From assembly GCA_035626395.1 (NCBI GenBank), contig DASPNR010000026.1:33532-97531 (forward strand): a DNA stretch of 64,000 bases, written 5' to 3'. The position numbers and the translations under genes were made by a program. Positions 52,577-61,773 of the stretch are shown here, in pieces. Origin of the DNA: Candidatus Limnocylindrales bacterium. Lineage in GTDB: Bacteria; Desulfobacterota; Binatia; UBA1149; CAITLU01. Position 1 is the stretch's first letter. Every line of letters starts with the position of its first letter. The notes beneath the pieces are model-generated. The model ran no database searches and was not told where the DNA came from. It saw only the letters and a program-made list of their open reading frames with translations.

Positions 52577-54037
52577 AATCTTCCCGGTCGCGTTGCGCGG
52601 GATCTCCGACAGGAAGCGGTATACCCGCGGCCGCTTGTACGGGGCGAGCGTGCGCTCGGCCTCCTCGCGCAGCCGCCGCTCGAGCTCGCCCGCATCGACG
52701 ACACCGGGAGCGGCGACGACGAACGCGCCCACGACCTCGCCGAGATCCTCGTGGGCCACGCCGCTCACCACGACTTCGGCCACGCCGGCAACCGCCGACA
52801 GCGGCGCCTCGACTTCGCCCGGAACCACGTTGGAGCCGCCGACGATGATGAGCTCCTTGAGGCGCCCGTCGACCCACAGGTCGCCGCGCTCATCGAAGTG
52901 ACCGAGGTCGCCGCTGCGAAAGAAGCCGTTCTCGAACGCCGCCGCGTTCGCCTCCGGCGCGTTGCCATAGCCCGGCATGACCGCGGGGCCGCGGACGCAG
53001 ATCTCGCCGCGCTCGCTCGCGCGCCCGATCTCGCGCTGCAGGTAGCGGCCGATGTCGGTGCGCAGGGCCACGGTGGTGCCGGGTAGCGGCGCACCGACGG
53101 TGCCGGGGCGCGGATGCGCCGGCGAGGTCGACGTGATGATGCCGGTCTCCGTCAATCCGTAGCGGTTGATCAGAGCGGCGCCGAGCCGCTCGCGCACGCT
53201 GTGCCAGAGCGCCGACGGCAGCGGCGCCGACCCGCTGACAGCCAGGCGCAGGCTCGCCAGCGCGCCCTCGCTGCCTTCCGCCTGGACGAGCCGTGCATAG
53301 ATGGTCGGCACCGCCATCAGCAGATCGATGTCGCACGTGCGCAGAGCGGCCAGCGTGGAGGCGGGCTCGAACGCCGGCAACAGGGTCACGCGATTGCCAG
53401 CCAGCAGCGACCCGTACAGCGCCACGACCAGGCCATGGAAATGATGCGCGGGCAGCACGTGCAGGAGGCGGTCGTCGCTGCTGCGCTGCCACAGCGTGGC
53501 CAGCGACTGCAGGTTCGAGCGCAGGTTGCCGTGCGTCAGCGGCACGCTCTTGGGAGCTCCAGTCGTACCCGAGGTGAAGATGACGAGAGCGGTGGCATCG
53601 TCGGCGACGTCGGCAGGAGCGAGCGCGCGGCGCGCGGCTGCCGCATCCGAAAGGGCAGGTGGCTCGGCGTCCTCCGTCCACCATTCCACGGCCGCGACCT
53701 TTGGCGCAGGCCGCTCGCCATGCTCGAGCGGTCGCCGCGCGCCGGCAGTCGCATGCGGCTCGGCATCGTTCCTGAGGGACGATGCGTGGCGCTGCGCGGC
53801 GTGTGCGTCGGCAAAGGATCGCGAAGAGACCACCAGACGCGGACGCGCGGCGGCAAGAACCCGGGCGACCTCCGGCCCCGTCATTGCCGTGTTGATGGGG
53901 ACGACCGCGTACCCGCCCGCCAGCGCGGCAAGGTGCAGAGGCGCAAGCTCGGGCCCGCGAGAAAGCGCCAGGGCGATGCCGTCGCCGGGCCGGAGCCCCT
54001 GCGCCGCAAATGCCGCCCGCCACGTGCCGGCGCGCAC
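52556..54037 (-). CDS. acyl-CoA synthetase (AMP-forming)
   Basis: A 493-residue ANL-superfamily ligase from GTG 54037. Motifs: IFTSGTTGAPKSVPLTHGN (ATP loop), NRYGLTETG, SGDLGHFDERGDLWVDGRLKELII and the C-terminal NATGKIDRGRL lysine. Substrate unknown (fatty or small acyl). Protein-like, family-matching sequence continues upstream in frame for 39 codons (NLAEHILESHRRHAQR...), bounded by a stop, with no ATG, GTG or TTG. The true start is probably CTG at 54154, which follows AAGG by seven bases and would give 532 residues. Confidence 0.88.
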   Translation of the reverse strand: MRAGTWRAAFAAQGLRPGDGIALALSRGPELAPLHLAALAGGYAVVPINTAMTGPEVARVLAAARPRLVVSSRSFADAHAAQRHASSLRNDAEPHATAGARRPLEHGERPAPKVAAVEWWTEDAEPPALSDAAAARRALAPADVADDATALVIFTSGTTGAPKSVPLTHGNLRSNLQSLATLWQRSSDDRLLHVLPAHHFHGLVVALYGSLLAGNRVTLLPAFEPASTLAALRTCDIDLLMAVPTIYARLVQAEGSEGALASLRLAVSGSAPLPSALWHSVRERLGAALINRYGLTETGIITSTSPAHPRPGTVGAPLPGTTVALRTDIGRYLQREIGRASERGEICVRGPAVMPGYGNAPEANAAAFENGFFRSGDLGHFDERGDLWVDGRLKELIIVGGSNVVPGEVEAPLSAVAGVAEVVVSGVAHEDLGEVVGAFVVAAPGVVDAGELERRLREEAERTLAPYKRPRVYRFLSEIPRNATGKIDRGRLG

Positions 54038-54206
54038 CAGCAGCTGATCAGAGGGGAGCGACCATGCCGGCTGCGCGCGCGCGTCGACGCCGGCGAGGAC
54101 GCAGCGCTGCGCGTGGCGGCGATGGGACTCGAGGATGTGTTCAGCGAGGTTCAGGCGCGGACCTTGTCAGGGGCCGCTGGTGCGGCGGGCAGTGCGCCGC
54201 CCGAGC

Positions 54207-54773
54207 TCAGCGCTGCGGCTTCCAGCGCAGCACGAACTTCTCTTCGGTCATCGTCTCGGGCGACTTCTGCTTGGCCAGGATGGCGTCGGAGGCGCGAAGC
54301 TCGCGGATCTTCGCCAGCGCTTCCTTGCCCTGCGCCATGCCGTGCCGCACCAGGTAGCAGCCCACGACCATGCCGGTGCGGCCGTTGCCGTTGGAGCAGT
54401 GGACGAGGGTGGGGCTGTCGCGGCCATCGATCTCGGCGTCGATGGCGTCCAGGATCAGCTCCATCTCCTGCTCGGTCAGAGTGTTGCCGTCCTCGATGGC
54501 GTAGCGCGCGATCTCGACGATGACGCCGCGCTCCTCGCCCATCTTCTCGAGCACGTCCTCGTAGGGAATGTAGTGATCGCCGCTCTCGATCTCCTCCATC
54601 TCCTCTTCGGGCATGAGGTTGATGACGGAGTGGATGCCGCAATCCAGAAGCGCCTTCATGCGCTGCTCGGTCGCTGCCTTGGTGGGGCCGCCGGGATAGG
54701 CGCCTGCGAGCAGAACCTGCGGAATGACCCAAAAGGTTCCGGGGAATGGTGTTGCTGGATCTGGATTGCTCAC
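54207..54773 (-). CDS. dual-specificity/tyrosine-type phosphatase
   Basis: A protein of about 188 residues with the cysteine phosphatase signature HCSNGNGRTG (C-x5-R) and an upstream WVIPQVLLAGAYPG stretch typical of small DSP-fold enzymes. The general acid is probably in the ESGDHYIPYEDV region. The N-terminus is unclear: GTG 54773 is used and TTG 54791 is possible. It is co-directional with the acyl-CoA synthetase and divergent from the aldehyde dehydrogenase. Confidence 0.83.
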   Translation of the reverse strand: MSNPDPATPFPGTFWVIPQVLLAGAYPGGPTKAATEQRMKALLDCGIHSVINLMPEEEMEEIESGDHYIPYEDVLEKMGEERGVIVEIARYAIEDGNTLTEQEMELILDAIDAEIDGRDSPTLVHCSNGNGRTGMVVGCYLVRHGMAQGKEALAKIRELRASDAILAKQKSPETMTEEKFVLRWKPQR

Positions 54774-55066
54774 GGGAGGAAGTGCGCGCAAGCGAAGGCG
54801 TCAGTTTTTTCGAGCGGCGCCACTGTTACTCGTCGGAATTGCCTAGGTCAAGCAGGTTCCGTCGGTCTGGACGAGGCTTTCTGCGGCCTTGCCGTGAGCG
54901 TCGAGCGTTGCGCGGGCGCCCGGTCGATTTGTTGCGTGGCAGCACGTCCGAGCGTAAGGTCCGCGTCGCCGAAGGATCGCTGTCGCATGACGCGCCGTGC
55001 GTCGATGCGATGCCGGAAGGATCGCGCGCGGCGCCTATTTCAACGTCCCGTCAGGAGGAGACTTTC

Positions 55067-56572
55067 ATGAGAGAGTTCGGCCTATACATCAACGGCCAAT
55101 GGGAAGCCGCCAAGGGCGGCAAGACCGCACCCACCATCAATCCGGCCACCGAAGAGCCGTGGGCCAACGTCGCCGTCGCCGACCGTGAGGACGTCCGCAA
55201 GGCGGTGGCCGCCGCTAAGAAGGCCCACGACAGCGGGGTGTGGCGCAACAAATCGCCGCAGGAACGCGGCGAGATCCTGCAGAAAGTGGCCGCCGCCATC
55301 TTCGAGCGCCAGGACGAGCTGGCGGCCGCCGAGGTGCAGGACGGCGGCGGCACGATGCGCAAGGCCATGAGCATGGACGTCCCCGGCGCCGCGCAGACCT
55401 TCTTCCATTTCGGTCAGTTCATCCAGGGCGACGAGTACAAGGCGATGCTGCAGGAGGAGTACGACGAGACCGTTCCGATCCCGTCGCACAACCTGGTCGT
55501 GCGCGAGCCGATCGGCGTCACCGCCGGCATCACGCCGTGGAACTTCCCGATGATCATGGGCGCATGGAAGATCGCGCCGTCCATCGCGGCCGGCAACACC
55601 TGCGTCATCAAGCCCGCATCCGTTACGCCCGTGACCACGCTGATGCTGGCCGAGATCTGTACCCAGGCGGGTGTTCCGGCCGGCGTCGTCAATGTCGTCA
55701 GCGGCCCCGGCGGCACGGCCGGTGAGGAGCTGGCCACGCACCCGGACATCGGCAAGGTCGCCTTCACCGGTTCGACCGAGGTCGGCAAGCGCATCATGCA
55801 GCTCGGCGCCGGAACGTTGAAGAAGGTCACGCTCGAGCTCGGCGGCAAGTCGCCCAACATCATCCTGCCCGACGCGAACCTGGATACCGCGGCGCTGGGC
55901 GCGCTGTTCGGGACGTTCATGCATCAGGGACAGATCTGCGAGTCGGGTACGCGCGTGCTGGTGCACGAGTCCATCCACGACGAGTTCCTCGAGAAGATGG
56001 TCGAGGGCATCAAGCGCATCAAGATCGGCGACACGATGGATCCGACCACGGGCATGGGCCCGCTCGTGAATGCGCAGCAGCGCGAGACGGTCGAGAAATA
56101 CGTCGCGCTCGGCAACGAGCAGGGCGCCAAGTGCGTCACCGGCGGCAAGCGCCCCGACGGCATCAGCAAGGGCTACTACTTCGAGCCGACGATCTTCGAC
56201 CAGGTCGACAACAAGATGCGCATCGCGCAGGAGGAGATCTTCGGCCCGGTGGTCTCGGTCATCCGCTTCAAGGATGAGGATGAGGCCGTGCGCATCGCCA
56301 ACGACTCGGTCTACGGCCTGGGCGGCGCCGTGTGGTCAGCCAACAAGGAGCGTGCGGTGGCGCTGGCGCGTCGCATCGAGACCGGCACGGTGTGGGTCAA
56401 CGACTACCACATGATCAACCTGCGATTCCCGTTCGGCGGCTACAAGCAGAGCGGAATCGGCCGCGAGCTCGGCAAGTGGGGCATGGCCGAGTACCACCAG
56501 CTCAAGCACATCCACGTCGGCGAGCACACCGGCCCCGAAGGCAAGTTCTACTTCCAGATGCTCCTCAACTGA
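55067..56572 (+). CDS. NAD(P)-dependent aldehyde dehydrogenase
   Basis: A 501-residue enzyme of the ALDH superfamily. TPWNFPMIMGAWKIAP, the FTGSTEVGKRI cofactor loop, LELGGKSPN (general base Glu) and the catalytic cysteine in HQGQICESGTRV are intact. AGGAGGAG sits just before the ATG at 55067. The DUF779 gene that follows is a common companion of acetaldehyde or alcohol-derived aldehyde dehydrogenases. Substrate not determined. Confidence 0.95.
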   Translation: MREFGLYINGQWEAAKGGKTAPTINPATEEPWANVAVADREDVRKAVAAAKKAHDSGVWRNKSPQERGEILQKVAAAIFERQDELAAAEVQDGGGTMRKAMSMDVPGAAQTFFHFGQFIQGDEYKAMLQEEYDETVPIPSHNLVVREPIGVTAGITPWNFPMIMGAWKIAPSIAAGNTCVIKPASVTPVTTLMLAEICTQAGVPAGVVNVVSGPGGTAGEELATHPDIGKVAFTGSTEVGKRIMQLGAGTLKKVTLELGGKSPNIILPDANLDTAALGALFGTFMHQGQICESGTRVLVHESIHDEFLEKMVEGIKRIKIGDTMDPTTGMGPLVNAQQRETVEKYVALGNEQGAKCVTGGKRPDGISKGYYFEPTIFDQVDNKMRIAQEEIFGPVVSVIRFKDEDEAVRIANDSVYGLGGAVWSANKERAVALARRIETGTVWVNDYHMINLRFPFGGYKQSGIGRELGKWGMAEYHQLKHIHVGEHTGPEGKFYFQMLLN

Positions 56573-56706
56573 CCGCGGCGCGGGGCGCGTCCACCAGACG
56601 CGCCCCGCCACGCGCGGCGGTGCCTGAGCAGCGGGTACGCCGCTCGGGCACGGGCGACATCCTGCCGTTCGCGAACCACGCAGCCACCGGCACTTTCACG
56701 ATCGAC

Positions 56707-57042
56707 ATGCCCACCATCGATATCACCGCCCGCGCCGCTGAGATCGTCGAGCGCGTGCGCGCGCAGCGCAGCGGCCCGCTGACGTTCACCATCGACGGCG
56801 GCTGCTGCGAAGGGACGGCGCCTCATCTGTACGAGCACTACGTGCTCGCGCCCGGCGCGCACGCCGTGGCGGAGGTCTGCGCCGTTCCCGTCTACATGCC
56901 CGAGGCGATGGCGACGCTGTATGAGGACGCGCGCGTGACCATCGACGTCGTCGACGATCCCCTCTCGGACGCGATGTCGCTGGAGACGGAGTACGGAGTG
57001 CGGTTCGTGCTGCGCGAGAGCGCGAGCGGCGCCGCCGAGTAA
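56707..57042 (+). CDS. DUF779 family protein
   Basis: A 111-residue protein with the DUF779 pattern: a helical start, then GPLTFTIDGGCCEGTAPHLY, and VTIDVVDDPLSDAMSLETEYGVRFVLRE. Its function is unknown, but the family co-occurs with aldehyde dehydrogenases, as here. The ATG at 56707 gives family length; the frame is open upstream to a GTG near 56620. Its stop lies in a tandem repeat. Confidence 0.85.
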   Translation: MPTIDITARAAEIVERVRAQRSGPLTFTIDGGCCEGTAPHLYEHYVLAPGAHAVAEVCAVPVYMPEAMATLYEDARVTIDVVDDPLSDAMSLETEYGVRFVLRESASGAAE

Positions 57043-57117
57043 CTCGAGGCCGCGCAGTCCAAGCGCGCGGTCGACCAGCAACTCGAGGCCGCGCAGACTA
57101 GCGCGCGGTCGACCAGC
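57041..57117. repeat. 39-bp tandem duplication at the DUF779/kinase 3' junction
   Basis: 57041-57079 and 57080-57117 are nearly identical apart from a short TCCAA versus ACTA difference. The second copy holds the last codons and TAG of the minus-strand kinase-like gene; the first begins in the DUF779 stop codon. Confidence 0.85.
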
Positions 57118-60100
57118 CGATCTTGCAGACGCCGCCTTCGCCCTCGTAGTAGCGCTGCAGCTGCTCGCGGCACCTGGCAAGCGCGGCGGCCTGCGCCGCC
57201 CTGGCCGTGGCATCGCACGCGCCGGTCGAGATCCCGAAGCCTGCCGCGCGAGCCACCGCGCAGTGTCCGCCCGGCTGCGTGGACGCGGTGTGCACGCACG
57301 CGGCCGGCGATTTGCTGGTTCGGCCGCAGCCCTGCTGCGCGCACTCGCGCGCGGCGGCAGGATCGGAGCGCCAGCAGGCGCCCCAGCCGCCGCCGCCGTG
57401 CTTCCCATCGGTCGGCTCGGTGAAGATCGATGCGAATGCGGTGGAGGGGACCGACCGCGATCCCGATACGACGGCAGGCGGCGGATCGACTTTGGCCAGC
57501 GCTCTCGGGCTCGGGTCAGACTCGCTCGTGCGGCCGCGCGGAGCTTCTTCGGCCGGTTCCTCGACCGCGGCGAAGCGGTCATCCCGCGCGGCGCGCGGAT
57601 CGTCGTACTGCTGGCGAGGGGCCGCGTCGCCGTATCCGTCGCGACCGCCATCGGAGCGCGTGTCGTTGCCGGGCAGATCGCCGGAGCGCGGGCTGTCGCG
57701 CATCGCGCGCTCCTCACCGCCGCGGCCGGCCGCCTCGGCGCCGGCGCGCGCCTCATCGCCGCGGCGAGCGGCCTCGGCGCCGGCGCGCTCCTCATCGGCG
57801 CGGCGAGCGGCCTCGGCGCCGGCGCGCTCCGTCTTCGCCGCCGCCGCCAGCCGTGCCTGCTCGGCCTTGGAGGCCGCGGCCTCGCGCGCTCTGGCCTCGG
57901 CCTGCTCCTTCTGCATGCGCGCCTCGACCTTGGCCCTGGCCTCGGCGGCGATGCGGGCCTGCGCCTCGGCTCTGGCCTTCGCCTCGGCCTCGGCCTTGGC
58001 CCGCGCTTCTTCCTGCGCCGCGGCAATGGCCACGGCCTTGAGCTTGGCCTCCGACATCGCCTTCTCGAGCGCCTCGGCGCGCGCTTCGGCTTCGGCTCGC
58101 GCCTTCGCCTCGGCTTTGGCCTTGGCCAGAACCTCGGCCATGGCCGGATCGATATTCGGATCGACGTCGACCGCCGCAGCCGATCGCGATGCATCGGCCG
58201 CCGATCCCGGGGCCGCACCGGCGACGTTGCCACCGCCGGCGCCCGCGCCGGCGCGAGCTGTCGATGCACCGTCCGCTGCGACCGCAGTCCCGGTGCCCCT
58301 GGCAGCGTCCGCCGAAGCGCTGCCAGCCGCCGCGCCGCCCGGCGCGGCGCTGCCAGGCGAAATGCCGCCAGCCGCACCGCTGCCAGGCGCAGCCGGCACG
58401 CCCGGCGCGACGGCGCGACCAGAGGCGGGCGCCGTCGCTGCACCGGCAGGCGAAGCATCGTGTGTGGTTTCCCTGTCGCCGGCGGCGATCATCTGCGCGT
58501 CGTCGGCCGCAGGCCCGCCGCGTGCGCGCGCCCACATCAGCGAGGTCGCATACAGCGCACCGCCCGCGAAGATGACCATCGTCGCGGCAATCATCGTCTT
58601 CGCGAACACGCTCATGCCGCGCGGCTCAGCGGCGTACGATTCGACGTCGTAGTCGAGCGGCCTCGGCATCCGGTACGCCGGATGGGGAACGGCCGGTGCG
58701 GGCTGCGGCAAAGCAGCCGTATTCGCAACGACGGGCGGCGGCGCGCCGGCCGCTTGCACCGTCGCGCTGGCCTCGCCGGCGGCGCCCGCTTTTCCCGTCG
58801 CCTGGGACTTTGCATCTACCGGAGCTGCAGCGCCGCCAGCCGCGGCAGCACCGCCAGCCGCAGCACCACCTCCGCCGGCAGGTGCACCGCGCGCATGCGA
58901 AGCCGCGGGTGCAGCGCTCGCAGCCGACGAGCCCGCAGCGGCGCCCGTGGCCGCCACGTCGCGCGCATCCGCAGCGGCGCCCGCAGCGCTGCGTGCACTC
59001 TGCGCATCATCGGCCGAAGCCGCCGCCGCGCCTGCGTCCTCACCGCCCGCGCCGCGACCTGCCGCGGGCCCGGCCCGCCCGCTTTCCGCAAGCGCACGGG
59101 CGAACTCATCCATCGTAGGGAAGCGTCCCGACGGAATCGGCGAGCGCGCACGCTCGATGGCCGCGACGAATGCCGCCGGCAGATCCTTGCGCACGGCGTC
59201 GAGCGGCTTGCCGCTGACGGCCGGCACGCTGCCGGTGAGCATCTCGTACAGCACGACGGCCAGCGAGTACTGATCGGGCCGGCCATCGAGGCCGCGTTCT
59301 CCGCGAACCTGCTCGGGCGCGAGATAATGCGCCGTCTCCTTGGCAACGCCTGCAACGGCCGGCGGCGTCCAGCCCGGAGGACGCGGAATGCCGACGTCCA
59401 TCAGCTTGATGGTCGCGTCGTCGCAGAAGAAGACGTTCTCGGGCTTCAGGTTCCTGTGAACGGTGAAGTTGTGCATGTAGGCGAGCGCGTTGCTCAGCGC
59501 CTCGCCCACGCGCAGCACTTCGTCGTAGCGGAACTGGCCGCCGCTGGTGAAGCGCTCCTGCATCTCCACGCGCAGCGTGCGTCCCGAGAGCAGCTCCATC
59601 GTCAGGAAGTAGTTGGGTCCCTCGCACTGGACGTCGTAGACCTTGACGATGTTTCGGTGCGAGAGCTCGCCCGCCACGCGCCCTTCGCGCAGCAGCCGCT
59701 CGCGGGCCTTGTCGTTGGGGATCAGGCCCGGGAGCATGATCTTGAGCGCGACCTCGATCTGCCGCTTGCGATCGTAGGCGCAGTAGACCGCGCTCATGCT
59801 TCCGGCGCCGAGGACGCGCTTGATCTCGTAGCGGCCCGCGAAGACGTCGCCCGGCGCTACGCCGATGCGCTCGAACATCGTGGCCGGCTCGTTGCCGGTG
59901 CCGAAGTACCTGGGCTGAACGCGCTCGTCGGGACGGTTCAGGGCCTGCTCGGCCTCCTGCAGGGTCTTGACCAGGAAACGGTGGGCGGCCTCGAGCTCGG
60001 CCAGCTGCTCGCGGTGCTGGAAGCGGGCGTCGTCGGTGGTGGCCACCGACAGCAGGGTCGAGAGCTGACGCTTGCGCGTATCGAAGGCGGCCTTGAGCTC

Positions 60101-60157
60101 CCGACGGCCGAAACCTTCGTCCAGCCCCATCACCTCCAGTGCACGGACCCGTTCCAC
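57098..60157 (-). CDS. Ser/Thr kinase-like receptor, probable pseudokinase
   Basis: About 1,019 residues from GTG 60157 (GGAGGGG six bases upstream; GTG 60190 also possible). Order: a helical N-terminus, a Hanks-type kinase domain (about 109-360), an Ala/Pro linker, one membrane segment (about 518-540), an Ala/Glu/Lys-rich coiled coil (about 670-820) and a C-terminal Cys-containing DUF4189-like domain (GGWGACWRSDP...CKIGW). The ATP lysine is kept (VALK, about 139), as are the DFG-equivalent (MDVG) and APE. The catalytic loop reads VHRNLKPEN, with Asn (AAC at 59450-59452) replacing the catalytic Asp. It probably binds nucleotide and signals without normal phosphotransfer; this is inference. 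Confidence 0.85.
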   Translation of the reverse strand: MERVRALEVMGLDEGFGRRELKAAFDTRKRQLSTLLSVATTDDARFQHREQLAELEAAHRFLVKTLQEAEQALNRPDERVQPRYFGTGNEPATMFERIGVAPGDVFAGRYEIKRVLGAGSMSAVYCAYDRKRQIEVALKIMLPGLIPNDKARERLLREGRVAGELSHRNIVKVYDVQCEGPNYFLTMELLSGRTLRVEMQERFTSGGQFRYDEVLRVGEALSNALAYMHNFTVHRNLKPENVFFCDDATIKLMDVGIPRPPGWTPPAVAGVAKETAHYLAPEQVRGERGLDGRPDQYSLAVVLYEMLTGSVPAVSGKPLDAVRKDLPAAFVAAIERARSPIPSGRFPTMDEFARALAESGRAGPAAGRGAGGEDAGAAAASADDAQSARSAAGAAADARDVAATGAAAGSSAASAAPAASHARGAPAGGGGAAAGGAAAAGGAAAPVDAKSQATGKAGAAGEASATVQAAGAPPPVVANTAALPQPAPAVPHPAYRMPRPLDYDVESYAAEPRGMSVFAKTMIAATMVIFAGGALYATSLMWARARGGPAADDAQMIAAGDRETTHDASPAGAATAPASGRAVAPGVPAAPGSGAAGGISPGSAAPGGAAAGSASADAARGTGTAVAADGASTARAGAGAGGGNVAGAAPGSAADASRSAAAVDVDPNIDPAMAEVLAKAKAEAKARAEAEARAEALEKAMSEAKLKAVAIAAAQEEARAKAEAEAKARAEAQARIAAEARAKVEARMQKEQAEARAREAAASKAEQARLAAAAKTERAGAEAARRADEERAGAEAARRGDEARAGAEAAGRGGEERAMRDSPRSGDLPGNDTRSDGGRDGYGDAAPRQQYDDPRAARDDRFAAVEEPAEEAPRGRTSESDPSPRALAKVDPPPAVVSGSRSVPSTAFASIFTEPTDGKHGGGGWGACWRSDPAAARECAQQGCGRTSKSPAACVHTASTQPGGHCAVARAAGFGISTGACDATARAAQAAALARCREQLQRYYEGEGGVCKIGWSTAR

Positions 60158-60387
60158 GCTGCTCCCCTCCACCCGTTGCTTTAGAGCCACTTGGCGACTG
60201 CGGCAAACACTTCCGTCAACAAGTTACGCAAGGTCAGGATGATAGGGCGGGCGGGCGCCGAGGCCGGCGGCGGCGGGGCCGATGATGGCGGCGGGCGGAG
60301 GCTACGACGCCGGCGGCAGGGCGGCCGATGTTGCGGTTGGCGATGCCATGAGTCGCTCCACGTGGCCGCTGATGCGGTGGGCGGAGG

Positions 60388-61014
60388 CTACGACCCGGCC
60401 TGCGGCGGACAGACGAATGTTGCCGCGGCGCGCCCGACCTCCTCCTCGTGCCCGATGAGGAAGTGATCGGCGCCGCTTACGACGACGGTCTGCGACAGGG
60501 CCGGCAGCGCGCGGCTGAGCTGCTCGAAGTCGCCGAGGCGGCAGTAGGGGTCGCGGTCACCGGCCAGCAGCAGGACCGGCTTTGCCAGAGAGGGCGCGGG
60601 CAACTCGCCCATCATGGCAAGGGGCGGGGCAACGGCCACGACGCAGGAGACCAGGTCGTGGGACGCCGAGGCGAGCGCGACCGCCGCGCCGAAGGAATAG
60701 CCGGCCAGGGCGACGTCGGAGACGCCGATCTCGGAGGCGAGGAACGCCAGGGCCGCGGCAGCATCGGCGGTCTCGCCGCGGCCGCCGGCATGAATGCCGC
60801 CGCTTCGGCCCACGCCCCGGAAATTGAAGCGCAGCGTGGCCTGGCCGGCCGCGCGAAGATGCTCGGCCAGCGCGATGACGACGTTGTTGTCCATCGAGCC
60901 GCCGTAGAGCGGATGCGGATGGCAGATGACCACGCCGCCGGCCGGCTGCTCGGGCAGGGACAGGCGGCCCTGCAGCCGCAGGTCGCCGCATGGGAAGAAG
61001 ATGTCGCGCTCCAT
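60388..61014 (-). CDS. alpha/beta hydrolase
   Basis: A 208-residue hydrolase. VVICHPHPLYGGSMDNN, LRFNFRGVGRSGG, the nucleophile elbow GYSFGAAVA, the acid in LLAGDRDPYC and the histidine in GADHFLIGHE all line up. It resembles the small COG2945-type hydrolases of unknown substrate. It is the last ordinary gene before tmRNA. Confidence 0.88.
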   Translation of the reverse strand: MERDIFFPCGDLRLQGRLSLPEQPAGGVVICHPHPLYGGSMDNNVVIALAEHLRAAGQATLRFNFRGVGRSGGIHAGGRGETADAAAALAFLASEIGVSDVALAGYSFGAAVALASASHDLVSCVVAVAPPLAMMGELPAPSLAKPVLLLAGDRDPYCRLGDFEQLSRALPALSQTVVVSGADHFLIGHEEEVGRAAATFVCPPQAGS

Positions 61015-61144
61015 GGCTGGCCGGGATTAGGCGGCTGGCCGAGGTGGAGCAAGGGCGGGCGGCGCACATGGCGCTTGGGGCGATTGGCGCAGTGCACGAG
61101 CGAAGGTGGTCGGGGCGGGCCGCTCAACAATAGGAGATGAGAGG

Positions 61145-61173
61145 TTGTCGCATGCGCCATGCGGCCTTATAGT
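61145..61173 (+). promoter_or_regulatory. sigma70-type promoter of ssrA
   Basis: TTGTCG (61145-61150), 17 bases, TATAGT (61168-61173), about 30 bases before the mature 5' end of tmRNA. The -10 is five of six to consensus. Confidence 0.75.
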
Positions 61174-61202
61174 CCCTGGCGGAACGTAACGTTCATCCCT
61201 TC

Positions 61203-61558
61203 GGGGGCGATATGGGCTCGACGAAGGTCATGAAACAGGAGCTGCATGCCGAGCGCTCTGCCGACTCGTTAATCCGGTAGAAAACAACGTAACTGCGGAT
61301 AACACCGATTACGCTCTCGCTGCTTAATTAGCAGCGACGTCCTGCCCTCACTCTCCCGCTGTGTGGGACAGGGCGTAATGATGCGGGATAGGGATCTGGT
61401 GCTACGCCGTCTGGCGCCAGCTCGAAACAGTAGACGGCTGGCTGTCCGGGAGCCCGTCCGTAGGCGCTCCGGCCAGTGAGATAAAATTACGGACTAAGCA
61501 TGTAGAGGTTGTTGTGGATTGCTTTCGGACGGGGGTTCGATTCCCCCCGCCTCCACCA
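61203..61558 (+). ncRNA. ssrA: transfer-messenger RNA (tmRNA)
   Basis: A 356-base one-piece tmRNA. The 5' end GGGGGCGATATGGGCTCGAC pairs with the 3' acceptor strand CGCCTCC. The T-arm GGGGGTTCGATTCCCCC and an encoded CCA (61556-61558) close the tRNA-like domain. The tag frame runs from GCG at 61295 to TAA at 61325-61327 and encodes ADNTDYALAA, with the ALAA end recognised by ClpXP-type proteases. It works with SmpB to rescue stalled ribosomes. Confidence 0.97.
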
Positions 61559-61560
61559 TC

Positions 61561-61591
61561 CCGTGGTTTGCCAGACAACGGCAGACCACGG
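61561..61591 (+). terminator. hairpin immediately after tmRNA
   Basis: CCGTGGT..GCC (61561-61572) pairs with GGC..ACCACGG (61580-61591), with a 2x2 internal loop, three bases after the mature 3' end. It may serve termination or 3' processing; no strong T-run follows. Confidence 0.5.
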
Positions 61592-61656
61592 CAAACCAAG
61601 CCTAATTAGATAGTTAGCGGATACCCTCTCCGAAGGGCGTGGTCTGCTGTGTGCGG

Positions 61657-61743
61657 ATTCCGACGATTTCGAACGCCAATTCCGACGCAAGCCGAACGGG
61701 CATTCCGGGCGATGCCGAACACCGCTTCCGGCTGATGCCGAAC
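61657..61743. repeat. four 18-19-bp terminal repeats of IS21 element A
   Basis: Units at 61657-61674, 61679-61697, 61702-61720 and 61725-61743, consensus ATTCCGnnnGATGCCGAAC with about 23-base spacing. Multiple terminal repeats of this kind are the transposase-binding sites of IS21-family ends. Confidence 0.8.
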
Positions 61744-61773
61744 GCGGCGCGGTGCGCGTGAGCGGTTCCTGTC

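Noticed and set aside
54151..54732. Alternative reading frame overlapping the phosphatase gene
   Set aside because: The frame with HCSNGNGRTG is clearly the protein; the other is Arg/His-rich shadow sequence.
57263..60184. 973-codon plus-strand open frame opposite the kinase gene
   Set aside because: It is the complement of an Ala/Arg-rich, GC-rich gene; the minus strand has clear kinase motifs and the plus strand none.
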